The notes beneath the pieces are model-generated. The model made no database searches, was not told the DNA's origin, and was given only the letters and a program-made list of their open reading frames with translations. From positions 3,542,300 through 3,606,299 of the forward strand of contig NZ_CP150634.1 in NCBI RefSeq assembly GCF_038051925.1: 64,000 nt of DNA, given 5' to 3'. This document shows, one piece after another, positions 20,500 to 29,338 of this stretch. Numbering within the stretch: the stretch's first letter is position 1; the number at the start of each line of letters is the position of its first letter. The stretch is from Methylotuvimicrobium sp. KM2. GTDB lineage: Bacteria > Pseudomonadota > Gammaproteobacteria > Methylococcales > Methylomonadaceae. The position numbers and the translations under genes were made by a program.

Positions 20500-21993
20500 T
20501 TATTTCACATCGTATTTTTCGATCCAATTATTCAATGTCTGATAATTTTTCAGACCTAGCATCGCCGCCGCTTTACTTTTATTGCCATGGTTTTCATTGA
20601 GTACGCGTTCGATATAATGCGTGCTAACTTCTTTTATAATTTCATTTATATCAATACCTTGAGATATATCCCTACCTAATATTCTGTCTTGACTCGGGCG
20701 GCTTTCAAGCAATGCCTCGCGAATATCGTCCGCTGACAGAAGTTCACCCTGTTGCCATAAAGATGCACGGAGTATGGTCGCTTGAAGCTCTCTTACATTA
20801 CCAGGCCAACCGTAGTGCGTTATAAATTTTAGTGCGTTAGCAGAAAATTTTTTATGAATATACCCAGGAACATTAGCGGCATCATGGTTAACTTTTTCCA
20901 ATAACTTTTTTGCAAGCAAAGGCAAATCACCTTGTCGCTCACGAAGCGATGGAAGGGTAATCATACCTACTGCCACTCGATAGAATAAATCTTCTCGAAA
21001 TTTGCCCTCGGCAATATCGTCAATCAGGTTACGGTTAGTGGCATCAATAATGCGCACATCGACCAGTTTCTCAGTTGTAGAACCTACCGGAGTCAACGTT
21101 CCTTGTTGAAGCACCCGTAAAAGCCTTACCTGTGATTCCAACGGCAATTCGCCAAACTCGTCCAAGAATAAGGTGCCGCCATCAGCCTGCTCAAAATATC
21201 CTTTCTTTGATACATTCGCTCCAGTAAACGCACCCTTAGTATGGCCAAATAGCGTCGTATCTATTAGATCTTTTGGAATTGCACCACAATTTAATGTCAA
21301 TAATGGCATGTCAGACCGGCGACTCGCATTATGAATTGCCTTGGCAAATAACTCTTTTCCCGTTCCGGTTTCGCCATAAATCAATACCGGAACGTCTCGT
21401 TGAGCAATAGTCGCCGCTTTCTGTTTCAAGGTTCCCATTATGCCAGATTGCGTCAATATGTCGGCAAATGCCGCCGTATCAGGCGCTTGTCCTGAAAACA
21501 AGTTTGAAAACTTCGCATCAGTCCTTTTTGCTAACGCAGGTAAAAAGTCGGCAACGATATCAAATGGCAAGTCCGGCTCAGATACTCCTTGTTCGATGGA
21601 GGACTGCACGAACTTCGTCGAGTACTTGGCTTTACCCAATAGTATCGAAACAGCCGTCATAGCCGGAGTGCCCGACGTTATTTGGATTGTATATTCGGCT
21701 TTTGGATAAGTGCTTTGGGCTTTATCCAGCATCGAATCAAAGGCGCGATAGATATCTCCAAAATGCGTTGGATCGGATAATGAAACCGGATTTTTTGTGA
21801 TGGTTACATCGAAGCGCTCCTCAATATGGCGGAGAAACGAAGCAACCTCAGTTTCAGGTTTATCATATATCAGGTATAGGACATCATATCGCGAAGCCTC
21901 CAAAATACTTTCTAACGGTCCTGAACGCTTCGGATTCGCTGCCACACGAATATCCGTGTTTCCAATCCACGAAAAAAGTAATCTATTTTTCAT
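20500..21993 (-). CDS. RtcR-like sigma54 activator with N-terminal CARF domain
   Basis: A 497-residue protein from the ATG at 21993 (MKNRLLFSWIGNTD). Upstream in-frame codons do not look like protein. Residues 1-155 align in pattern with the CARF domain of RtcR: a beta-strand start, YTIQITSGTPAMT (101-113, the nucleotide-binding motif) and FVQSS. Then come AAA+ sigma54 activator motifs: Walker A GETGTGKE (207-214), the sigma54-contact loop GAFTGA (254-259) and Walker B GTLFLDEF (273-280). The C-terminus is a Fis-type helix-turn-helix (NKSKAAAMLGL). CARF domains sense cyclic or linear oligonucleotides or RNA ends. The likely target is the sigma54 promoter before hsdR. It is not next to rtcBA, so I do not call it rtcR. 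Confidence 0.88.
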   Translation of the reverse strand: MKNRLLFSWIGNTDIRVAANPKRSGPLESILEASRYDVLYLIYDKPETEVASFLRHIEERFDVTITKNPVSLSDPTHFGDIYRAFDSMLDKAQSTYPKAEYTIQITSGTPAMTAVSILLGKAKYSTKFVQSSIEQGVSEPDLPFDIVADFLPALAKRTDAKFSNLFSGQAPDTAAFADILTQSGIMGTLKQKAATIAQRDVPVLIYGETGTGKELFAKAIHNASRRSDMPLLTLNCGAIPKDLIDTTLFGHTKGAFTGANVSKKGYFEQADGGTLFLDEFGELPLESQVRLLRVLQQGTLTPVGSTTEKLVDVRIIDATNRNLIDDIAEGKFREDLFYRVAVGMITLPSLRERQGDLPLLAKKLLEKVNHDAANVPGYIHKKFSANALKFITHYGWPGNVRELQATILRASLWQQGELLSADDIREALLESRPSQDRILGRDISQGIDINEIIKEVSTHYIERVLNENHGNKSKAAAMLGLKNYQTLNNWIEKYDVK

Positions 21994-22155
21994 TAATAAT
22001 TTTATCAATTTAATAAAATAAATTATGCTTAAGTATCCGCGAAAATGAAGTACTGTCAATCCTGTAATCTTACCTTGAATGCTATCCTGGTTAGGCATTT
22101 TCACCGATCTAGTTGATGATGTTACTCCTCTGCTAACTTATTTCGGGAGGCCGAG

Positions 22156-22448
22156 CAAGCGCGCCAAGATTTTTCGCGAAAGCTGAAATGGGGTCCGTCC
22201 GATTTCAGCAGCGAAAAATGACTTGGCGATTATTGCCTTCGGCGGCCCCGATTCGCCCTGCGTCCGTGCCACTACGCCACATCATCGTATACTCGATGCG
22301 GCTCCGTAGCACTCCCACAAATGGCTTTACGCCGTGTCGCGATGCCTTGTATTTTGCCTCCGCCTGCGCTATTCGCGCAGACTCCGGCAAAACACCCGGC
22401 GCTACGGCTATCGGGGACTAAAAATCTTCACTTCGCTAACGCTCCGTT
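22156..22448 (+). repeat. about 310-bp dispersed repeat, copy 2, left part (split by a group II intron)
   Basis: This stretch is nearly identical to the reverse complement of 39724-40016. It begins caagcgcgccaagatt and stops at gctccgtt, where the intron follows. The last 16 bases (tccaagattttcagcg) are found beyond the intron at 24337-24352. The two ends of the repeat carry related direct motifs, ccaagatttttcgcg and ccaagattttcagcg. It has an incidental open frame of 78 codons, but nothing suggests a protein. It is probably a non-autonomous mobile element. Confidence 0.8.
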
Positions 22449-22452
22449 GTTG

Positions 22453-22522
22453 AGTAGACCGCAGGCACTTCCCCCACAGACTCTCGCAGAACGGTACGTG
22501 AACCTCTCGATTCATACCGCTC
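22453..22522 (-). ncRNA. group II intron domains V and VI
   Basis: Minus-strand RNA from 22522 reads GAGCGGTATG, then after a loop region CACGTACCGTTC, forming the domain V hairpin (GAGCGGUAUG pairs with CGUACCGUUC). A G-rich hairpin with gtgggggaag follows as domain VI before the 3' end. Domain V is the catalytic core of the ribozyme. Confidence 0.8.
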
Positions 22523-22525
22523 CCA

Positions 22526-23776
22526 TCAGGCAAACGCACCTATCATTCCCGCCCGCCAATGGGCAAACAAGTTTGGATGTTGATCTGCAATCTTCTCCAG
22601 AAACAGCATTGCCTTTATTTTATGCTGGCGTAGCGGCTTGAACTTTCGTCTTACCCACCTCACCAGAGTCATGTTGACGTGACGACACATACCATATAAC
22701 GCAGATCGGGTATAACAACCATAATAGCCTATCCATCCCCTAATGATGGGATTCAACCATTGTGCTATTTGCCCTAAGCTCAACTCGGTACGCGTTCTGA
22801 CTCGTAACTTTCTGACCTTTCCTCGCATTGACTTCAGCGCCGCTTTACTCACCGCCGGCGTAAAGTTTACAAACACACTGTTTCTTTTGCGATTCCTACA
22901 CAGTCGCCGTCTGAACGTATACCCCAGAAAATCAAAGGAGGTATGCTTATAGCGCCCTTTGCGACTTCCATCTTTACAGTAAACAATCTTGGTTTTCACC
23001 GGATGAAGTTCAAGCCCACAGGACTGAAAGCGTTGTTTCAGTGCTTCCAGCATGTGTTTGGCTTCTGCCTCACTCCGGCAGTGCACCAGACCATCATCGG
23101 CATAACGACACCAGGGTGTATCCGAGTAGTGCTTTTGCAACCATTTGTCGAAGACATAGTGCAGAAACAGATTACTGAGCACCGGACTGACAACTCCACC
23201 TTGTGGCGTGCCTTTTCCCCGGCTACTCAATTCCCCATTGGGCATCTGCATCGGCACCGTCAACCAGCGCTCGATATACAATCTCACCCAAGCCGTATCG
23301 GTATGCTTATAGACCGCTTTAAGCAATAGATCATGCGGTATATTGTCGAATAATCCCTTAATATCAAACTCAAGTACCCAGTCATAGCGCCAACAACGTT
23401 CTCGCGTGACACCCACCGCATCGAGTGCTGACTTATTCGGCCTGTAGCCATACGAGTCAGGCAAAAAGTGCGGCTCAACCTGGGGTTCAAATTCCAGTTT
23501 GACGACCATCTGAGCAATACGATCACTCACGGTGGGTATACCCAAAATCCGTTCGCCACCTGTTTTCTTCGGTATGGCTACCGCTTTGACAGGCGGCGGG
23601 AAGTAACTGCCGGACGACAGCCGATTCCATAACTTGTAAAGATTGTCTTTCAGATTTCTTTCAAAATCTGCCAACGATTGCCTATCAACACCTGCAGCAC
23701 CCGCATTGGCTTTCACCAATTCAAATGCACGCATCACTTGCCATTTCGAAATGACAAATGGCTTTGCCTCGCTCAT
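22526..23776 (-). CDS. ltrA: group II intron reverse transcriptase/maturase
   Basis: A 416-residue protein inside intron domain IV. Reverse transcriptase blocks are clear: GIPTVSDRIAQM, LEFDIKGLFDNIPH (D138), GTPQGGVVSPVLSN and the active site RYADD (225-228). A maturase region follows (LSLGQIAQWLNPIIRGWIGYY). No HNH endonuclease domain is present after the maturase/DNA-binding part, which places it with the shorter, endonuclease-lacking bacterial classes. It helps the intron splice and copies it into new DNA sites. The frame is intact. Confidence 0.93.
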   Translation of the reverse strand: MSEAKPFVISKWQVMRAFELVKANAGAAGVDRQSLADFERNLKDNLYKLWNRLSSGSYFPPPVKAVAIPKKTGGERILGIPTVSDRIAQMVVKLEFEPQVEPHFLPDSYGYRPNKSALDAVGVTRERCWRYDWVLEFDIKGLFDNIPHDLLLKAVYKHTDTAWVRLYIERWLTVPMQMPNGELSSRGKGTPQGGVVSPVLSNLFLHYVFDKWLQKHYSDTPWCRYADDGLVHCRSEAEAKHMLEALKQRFQSCGLELHPVKTKIVYCKDGSRKGRYKHTSFDFLGYTFRRRLCRNRKRNSVFVNFTPAVSKAALKSMRGKVRKLRVRTRTELSLGQIAQWLNPIIRGWIGYYGCYTRSALYGMCRHVNMTLVRWVRRKFKPLRQHKIKAMLFLEKIADQHPNLFAHWRAGMIGAFA

Positions 23777-24336
23777 ATCATCCTCCTGCCTTTCAACAGT
23801 TGTGATAGCAATAAAGGCTGCCTGATGTTGCCCCTTCGCTCCTCGTTCATTACAAACGCTTCAACACTACTACGAGCAACTCCGCCCCAGTATCACGCAT
23901 CGGTACTCTCATACTTATCAATTTAGTGATTTGCATTTCTCCCTTAACATCATGATGACTGGTTCCCACAGTTCCCATTGAAAGCCCGGTACAGAGTCAC
24001 GCCCACTATACGCCGGACACCATCTGCACAGACTTCGGATCCGCTTGCAGACTCATCCCTGAAGTCTTGGACGCCCCAGGTTTTGATGTCGAGTCTCTGA
24101 ATAACGACGCGTCAACATAGGTTCGGTTTAACTCGTCTCTCTGTACCCTACCTGCTAATTATGAATTAGCTTTTCCTCAACGCTCACTACCTGCACTCTT
24201 AATACAAGCAGCTTGAGGTGGTTTAAAGCCGGTTTCCGACAACAGACTTTGATGGACCTACCATCATCTTCCAATGAGCTTATACACATCTGATCGCTAT
24301 TTCCGTATAGCGTCAGTTTGTGTGCCTGTGGCACAC

Positions 24337-24352
24337 TCCAAGATTTTCAGCG
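24337..24352 (+). repeat. about 310-bp dispersed repeat, copy 2, right end
   Basis: The sequence tccaagattttcagcg matches the terminal 16 bases of the uninterrupted copy (39707-39722, opposite strand). It shows that the intron inserted 16 bp from the end of the repeat. Confidence 0.8.
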
Positions 24353-24514
24353 AACGAGAAAAAGCATATAACGGCGCATTACTTAATTAGTTGTCGCATT
24401 GTAAGATGCTTTTTAGTGACCGAGTTTACTGGTTTTCAGGATTGGCTAAAGGATGCGGAAAGGACTAATTTTTAAAAAGAATTAATTTAGCACAAGCGAC
24501 TAAAAGTAATGCCG

Positions 24515-26401
24515 TCAAGAATGAATCTTAGTCAAATGCGGATTAGCCGTTGGCGGCTCTTTTCCTCCGAATACCAGCGATTCGTCATTAAAAAGTATCA
24601 CATTGATCGTGGCCGATTTTTTGCCGCCTTCGACTTGGTATTTGATCACATTCAAGCCATGAACATCGCGAACATGCCAATTTTTCTTCAAAACTTTTTT
24701 CTGGATGGACGCCCAGTCTATGCGGCCGTCGGTTTGTGCCGATGCATAATCCTGGAAAATGCCGGGCGTCATTAGTGCCACGCCATCGTCGACTATGTGC
24801 ACGCGAGCTTTGGGCCGATTGGTTTTTATTTCGCCGTTTTGTATGCCGTTGCGTAGCCATGCAAAAAACGCATCGGCAGGATCGTCCGTTTCATCATTGA
24901 CCGGTACAGCCGATTCCGATTGTGCATTGGTATGGCTTTTCTGTTCTGTTGTGATGGCATCCGGATCGGGATTTGCCGGTTGACTTTCATCGAGAGCCCT
25001 ATCGTCCGAGGGTAAGAAATTCTGCAAGTCAAAATCTTGCCTAAGTTGTTGTCGATTTGAAGCCGGTGATTCGTCTTCCGGCTCCATGGTCAAACTCGGC
25101 TCGTTTTCCTGATTGTGCTGCGATTCTTCAGGAGCAGTTTGATCCGAACCGGTCTTCATTGGCGTTATTACAGGACTTGGCCGACTTTTTTCGTTGCCCG
25201 CCGAAGCGCCTAACTTCGTTGACACCTCCATTTCGGCCGGGATGATGCGTCCCTCGAATGCCTTCGGTCGACTGTCGGAGTTTGGCCAGAGTTTCGCGAT
25301 TGCAATGCGGATCATCGTCAATTCGTTGCTCCACCCTTCCCCCTCGACAATGCAGGGCCAGATGGCTTTATCACCATACGGGACCAAAACACCATGCTCC
25401 TGAAGAATATCGAACAGTCGGCCGTTTTTCGTGGGTACGCCGGTATGGCCTTCCTGGGTTAATTGATCTCTGATTGCATCCACTGTCCGTTTACTCACCA
25501 ACCAACAGTCATCACCGCTGATCCAGCCGGCGGCTCCGTTTCTGTTTAACGGCAACTCTCCTGCGTTCAATAAATAGCGTAAAGCGGTCAGCATTTTTTC
25601 ATGCAACGGTTTAGTCTTGACCACCGGCATTCGTCCGGAGTCTGCACCTAAATTGGTGGCCACCGATTTGCCATCGGCGATCCCGATAATTTCCCCGATG
25701 GATGGCGCATTGTCGATGTCGCCCGATACGCACGCTAACCATTGAGAAAATATGTATCGATCACTTGAGATCCAATTTAATGCGTAGGCAGGAATAATCC
25801 GATGGATTAATAATAATGACGCTTTTTCGTGTAAGCGGTATTGCCGGCCATGCTGGAATTCCGTGCTGTACCACGCGCTCTGCTCGTCTAAAAACGACTC
25901 CCAAGGCGACCACGACTTTGGTTGATGATCCAGATCGTAAACGGTCACGGTTTGATCGACGGCGACCTTGGCCACGTCATGACAGAGCGCGGCCAGGAAA
26001 ACGGCGTAGGTCCATAAGTCTTGTTTGGCCGCGATTTCTTCGGCACCGCCGGTTTCCGATAAAAGATACGAACGTCGAATCTTCAACGCATTGACACAGA
26101 CTTCCAGGGTATGCGTCAGCATACCTCCAGGGCCGGCATGATGATGCACTTCCGAGGCCGGCAACAGTTGTACGAATCGCGCGAAATTGCGCAGCGCATG
26201 GAGATAATAGCGGTTGAAATTGCGTTCCGACAATCCGGCCAATTCATTGATTTGTACAATCAGTCCCTTGTGGCGAGCCAACAGATCGTCTACTTTCCGA
26301 ACGGTCAGAATACCGGGAATCTTGGGCGGAGCCGGCGTGGCTGCTTCGGATTTTTTCCGGTCTTTTTTTAGCCAGTTAAAATGCAACATGGGCTTATTCA
26401 T
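24515..26401 (-). CDS. traI: MobH-family conjugative relaxase (TraI-like)
   Basis: A protein of about 628 residues; I choose the ATG at 26401 (MNKPMLHFNWLKK). The N-terminal TraI_2 domain has the metal-binding histidines of MobH relaxases: HHHAGPGGMLTHT (86-98) and LCHDVAK (H141, D142). A low-complexity acidic linker separates it from a C-terminal domain (FFAWLRNGIQNGEI ... NWHVRDVHGLNVIKY) seen in ICE relaxases. It nicks oriT and pilots the transferred strand. It is on the same strand as the transfer genes but about 22 kb away from them. No oriT was recognised in the flanks. Confidence 0.9.
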   Translation of the reverse strand: MNKPMLHFNWLKKDRKKSEAATPAPPKIPGILTVRKVDDLLARHKGLIVQINELAGLSERNFNRYYLHALRNFARFVQLLPASEVHHHAGPGGMLTHTLEVCVNALKIRRSYLLSETGGAEEIAAKQDLWTYAVFLAALCHDVAKVAVDQTVTVYDLDHQPKSWSPWESFLDEQSAWYSTEFQHGRQYRLHEKASLLLIHRIIPAYALNWISSDRYIFSQWLACVSGDIDNAPSIGEIIGIADGKSVATNLGADSGRMPVVKTKPLHEKMLTALRYLLNAGELPLNRNGAAGWISGDDCWLVSKRTVDAIRDQLTQEGHTGVPTKNGRLFDILQEHGVLVPYGDKAIWPCIVEGEGWSNELTMIRIAIAKLWPNSDSRPKAFEGRIIPAEMEVSTKLGASAGNEKSRPSPVITPMKTGSDQTAPEESQHNQENEPSLTMEPEDESPASNRQQLRQDFDLQNFLPSDDRALDESQPANPDPDAITTEQKSHTNAQSESAVPVNDETDDPADAFFAWLRNGIQNGEIKTNRPKARVHIVDDGVALMTPGIFQDYASAQTDGRIDWASIQKKVLKKNWHVRDVHGLNVIKYQVEGGKKSATINVILFNDESLVFGGKEPPTANPHLTKIHS

Positions 26402-26975
26402 CTCATAGAACTTTCTTGCCGTAGTCTTGCAGTAACCCACCCAGAGCGACATAGCGATGCGGCGCCGATGGCCTGCGACTCCGTATCAAACCTATTTTTG
26501 GGCACGGTTCCGAATGAACTTGCCCCGCCCCACTCCCGCATACCAACGACCAATCGCCGAATAACGCTGGGGCAACAAACCTCTGATTAAAAGCGATGCA
26601 GGTTTTGGAGTCGTCGTGTCGCTCAAGATAAATGTATTCTCTATTTTATAAGACTTTGTGGTAGATACAATTTTCGGTTCGACTGCGAGGTGCGTTATGT
26701 GTAGATGCCTGAAAATATCAACCGCAAGACCTGCAATAGTCATATCTAAAGTGAGCTCTAACGTCAATACAGAAAATGGTCTAATTTAAGGTGAAACCTG
26801 CTTTTTAAAAAAATATCACTTGTCATTATTGCGCCGCAGACCTTTCGGTTCATGGCGGGCTGCGGGCAAAGGGTGAATCAGTTTATCAACACGGCCCGAA
26901 GGACATTCACGCTTTGTCCATAGGCCTGTCACGCGGCATGTCTACTAGCCGAGACTTCATGTGGTGCCGCGTAAT
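26402..26975. other. intergenic region, no supported gene
   Basis: A minus-strand frame at 26492-26767 has no recognisable domain and I do not support it. The remainder has GC-rich stretches without clear coding and probably reflects past rearrangement next to the IS3 fragment. Confidence 0.4.
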
Positions 26976-27206
26976 TCAGGCTTTGATATAGATGTTTTCA
27001 TACTTAACGCTCCATAAGCGTTCCATAAAGACATTGGCGGCCTCATCGAACGGCCAAAACCGGCCGCTGAGGATGCTGGCAAAATTTTCCATCCCTAAGT
27101 TCAGTGAATGGCAGCTTTTCGGCAAGTAACTTTGCGTCCTCTTTGGCTCGACCCGGCCAAAAGCCGCCGGGCGAAACAAAAATGCAAATGGTAAATGTCT
27201 AGCCAA
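26976..27206 (-). pseudogene. IS3-family transposase (OrfB) C-terminal fragment
   Basis: The end of this frame, ANVFMERLWSVKYENIYIKA, matches the conserved DDE-integrase region of IS3-type transposases (NVFVERLWRSLKYEEVYLKA). One arginine between W and S is missing, and almost all of the protein is absent. The first half of the frame does not match. It is a remnant of an old insertion beside the DRT3 cargo. Confidence 0.65.
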
Positions 27207-27289
27207 AAGCGGACATAAGGTAAGGTGAGTTTACGAACCACGCCAATCGCGAACTACCGGGCTTACGCGGCTGTCCAATTTAGATTTAT

Positions 27290-27394
27290 ATTTAGGGCGC
27301 CGCCTACCTCCCATCGTGTGTGTGGCTAAGGTTTCCCAAAGCCCTTACAATCACCGAAGTGAGCGCAGGAACCTACGGAGGCAGGCGACATAAA
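27290..27394 (-). ncRNA. candidate DRT3-associated structured RNA with CACACACAC template tract
   Basis: It begins directly after the drt3b stop codon. On the minus strand, GTCGCCTGCCTCC (27389-27377) pairs with GGAGGTAGGCGGC (27311-27299) in a 13-bp stem with two G-U pairs. Inside are a hairpin TCAC-TTCG-GTGA (27363-27352) and a second helix (AGGTT with AACCT, or GGCT..GAAA..AGCC). Between the inner helix and the outer stem is CACACACAC (27324-27316), unpaired in this fold. As I recall recent work, DRT3 systems use an RNA with an ACACAC template for poly(GT) synthesis; the fold and position here fit. The exact ends are not known. Confidence 0.7.
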
Positions 27395-29338
27395 CTAGTT
27401 GTAAGAGAAAATATACTCTTTTTTCTCTAAGCTATTTTTCAAATATTCTGGATCACTCCAGCTAACAATAAAGTCTCTATTAAGCACTATTTGGCTTTGT
27501 GAATTTACATTGAATTGTACTGGCTTTTGTTTGCTATCTAAGGTGATTTTTTTAACTTCTTCTATCATCTTTATTCTCACTGCCTCATCAATGTGTGGGC
27601 AAGCCAGATAATCAAAATAGAACATAAAGTATTCAGAATCTATAAACATATCATCGCTATTCAGCAAGTAACTATCAGCTGCTTTAATCAGCTCATCTCG
27701 TAGTTTCTGATACCCTGGTTTACTCTCTATATATAGCATGAATGTAATCCAACGAAAATAGAAATCATTGGTTTCTGAATGCTTCTCCAAGCTACCCAAA
27801 TAGTCTTTCAGTTTATTCTCCGGCATCTGATATTTTGATGGTAGCATTGTTAAGATAATCAAGAGGTTTAATGTCTCAAGCCCAATCATATCATTCGCAT
27901 GATTAATAAATATATTTATTGCTTGTTTAACATGGTCGAAAATTTTCTTGTGAATTATTTCTTTATGGCTTTCCGGCCAATCCGAAGTTCTTTCAAGCAG
28001 ATCGTGAATTAATCTCGCCAATCTATCTGTTGGTCTTATCCGAATATCCATTGCATGAACAAAAAACAGCACATCCAAATCAACCAACAGCCAATTCAAA
28101 TGAAATTCTTCTTTTTCATCAACTTCTGCTATTTTTGACAAGTACGAAAGCGTTCGCTTTGTAATTGCACTGAACAGATAGTTGGAAATTGAATTGTACT
28201 CAACCTTGTGATTTGCCAAAGCCATTTTGATTTCAGCTATTGTCTTATTGGCTTTAGAGCTTGGTTTTCCTAATTGAACAATGGATTCTGAATCTGTGTC
28301 TTTTTCTTTATAACGTGAACTGTAGTATTCACCTACAGCATGGTTTAATGCGTGTTTAGCCAAAGATATGTCAGTTGCAAAAGGCCTAGAGGCAATTGTT
28401 GTTTTTGCCTCATTCAAATACATCTTATATTCCAAAAGACTTGATTCTAGTACTTTTATGAACGCTGTTTTCACTTCTTCAGAGCGAAAGAAAACAAAAT
28501 AATCATCAACATAGCGCCTAAAGTCATAGTCTTTCGAAATTTGATACTCATTCTGGATCATTTTATCGACTAGGTTTAAATCGATTTTCTGTAAAATAAT
28601 TTCTGCAAAAATCCTACTTACTTCAGGCCCTATAATAATACCGTTAGTCTCACGATAATTTGTGAGTTGCATTAAGTTATCGAATTCCCCGTCAAAATTA
28701 CCATGAGCCCTTGGCCTAGCTTTAGCTAAGCGCTTACTTTTTACAGCCCAACCAATTGAATGCGTATAAATACTGGGAAAGCACTTGGAAACATCAACCT
28801 GAAGCATGCTATGAAACTGCTTTTCCAGTTTGTGATAATCATAAGACTCGAAAAAACGATATAAAAAAGGATACTTTCTGTATTTAAAGTAGGAACTTGA
28901 AACAATTCGTTCTTCGTCTACACTTTCAACACCATCAGCAAGCTTTGATCCTTCCTGGGCTTTACCATAAAACTTGGTTGATTTTCTATAAGGATGTCTT
29001 AAAGAGTATTTTGATTTTGTACAGTAATATTCAATTAGATCATCGTATTTATCATAAAAATCACAAACTTTCAGTTGAGCTACCGGGTGCATGATTGATA
29101 TTGTGCGTGGAGTCTTGTTACCACCTCGACATACAAGGTAATCTAACGGAATATAAACGCCAGTTTCACTTTCAAAATCTAGACCCGAAACAGTCTTATA
29201 CGCATTAACATGCGCTGACGTACTAAACCTTTGATACATTGTGAAATTAGAGAACCATAGCGGTAGCTCATAGGGAAGAACATCAGTTAGCAACGTTCTT
29301 AACTTGTCATTAGTATCCACTTTAATAATGTCAGGCAT
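27395..29338 (-). CDS. drt3b: antiviral reverse transcriptase Drt3b
   Basis: A 647-residue reverse-transcriptase-like protein. The fingers/palm region includes LQVDVSKCFPSIYTHSIGWA (D182) and the catalytic RRYVDDYFVFFRS (YVDD 276-279). A long helical C-terminal extension (about 330 residues) follows. Length and pairing with a second, shorter RT fit Drt3b of the two-RT DRT3 defence system. Its start overlaps the end of drt3a by 8 bp, so both are made from one mRNA. Base composition is AT-rich compared with flanking transfer genes, suggesting separate acquisition. A structured RNA candidate lies just after its stop. Confidence 0.87.
   Translation of the reverse strand: MPDIIKVDTNDKLRTLLTDVLPYELPLWFSNFTMYQRFSTSAHVNAYKTVSGLDFESETGVYIPLDYLVCRGGNKTPRTISIMHPVAQLKVCDFYDKYDDLIEYYCTKSKYSLRHPYRKSTKFYGKAQEGSKLADGVESVDEERIVSSSYFKYRKYPFLYRFFESYDYHKLEKQFHSMLQVDVSKCFPSIYTHSIGWAVKSKRLAKARPRAHGNFDGEFDNLMQLTNYRETNGIIIGPEVSRIFAEIILQKIDLNLVDKMIQNEYQISKDYDFRRYVDDYFVFFRSEEVKTAFIKVLESSLLEYKMYLNEAKTTIASRPFATDISLAKHALNHAVGEYYSSRYKEKDTDSESIVQLGKPSSKANKTIAEIKMALANHKVEYNSISNYLFSAITKRTLSYLSKIAEVDEKEEFHLNWLLVDLDVLFFVHAMDIRIRPTDRLARLIHDLLERTSDWPESHKEIIHKKIFDHVKQAINIFINHANDMIGLETLNLLIILTMLPSKYQMPENKLKDYLGSLEKHSETNDFYFRWITFMLYIESKPGYQKLRDELIKAADSYLLNSDDMFIDSEYFMFYFDYLACPHIDEAVRIKMIEEVKKITLDSKQKPVQFNVNSQSQIVLNRDFIVSWSDPEYLKNSLEKKEYIFSYN

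Larger units (their letters stand above)
22449..24336 (-). mobile_element. group II intron, 1888 bp, complete
   Basis: The ends are defined by comparison with the uninterrupted repeat copy at 39.7-40.0 kb. The RNA starts at 24336 with GTGTGCC (consensus GUGYG) and ends at 22449 in CTCAAC (consensus AY). Domain V is at about 22488-22522 and a maturase gene fills domain IV. Minus-strand TCCAAGA at 24065-24071 can pair perfectly (7 bp) with the last bases of the 5' exon, TCTTGGA at 24337-24343, as EBS1-IBS1. All parts needed for splicing and retrohoming seem present. Confidence 0.9.

Noticed and set aside
20500..21993. Calling the CARF activator true rtcR
   Set aside because: No rtcA/rtcB genes nearby and the target promoter found is in front of hsdR.
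22188..22421. Possible 78-residue protein (MGSVRFQQRKM...) inside the 310-bp repeat, also in frame with umuC
   Set aside because: Both copies lie in the repeat and the frame is incidental; no ribosome-binding site or domain.
26492..26767. 91-residue minus-strand ORF upstream of the relaxase
   Set aside because: No recognisable domain and no ribosome-binding signal. Left as non-coding.
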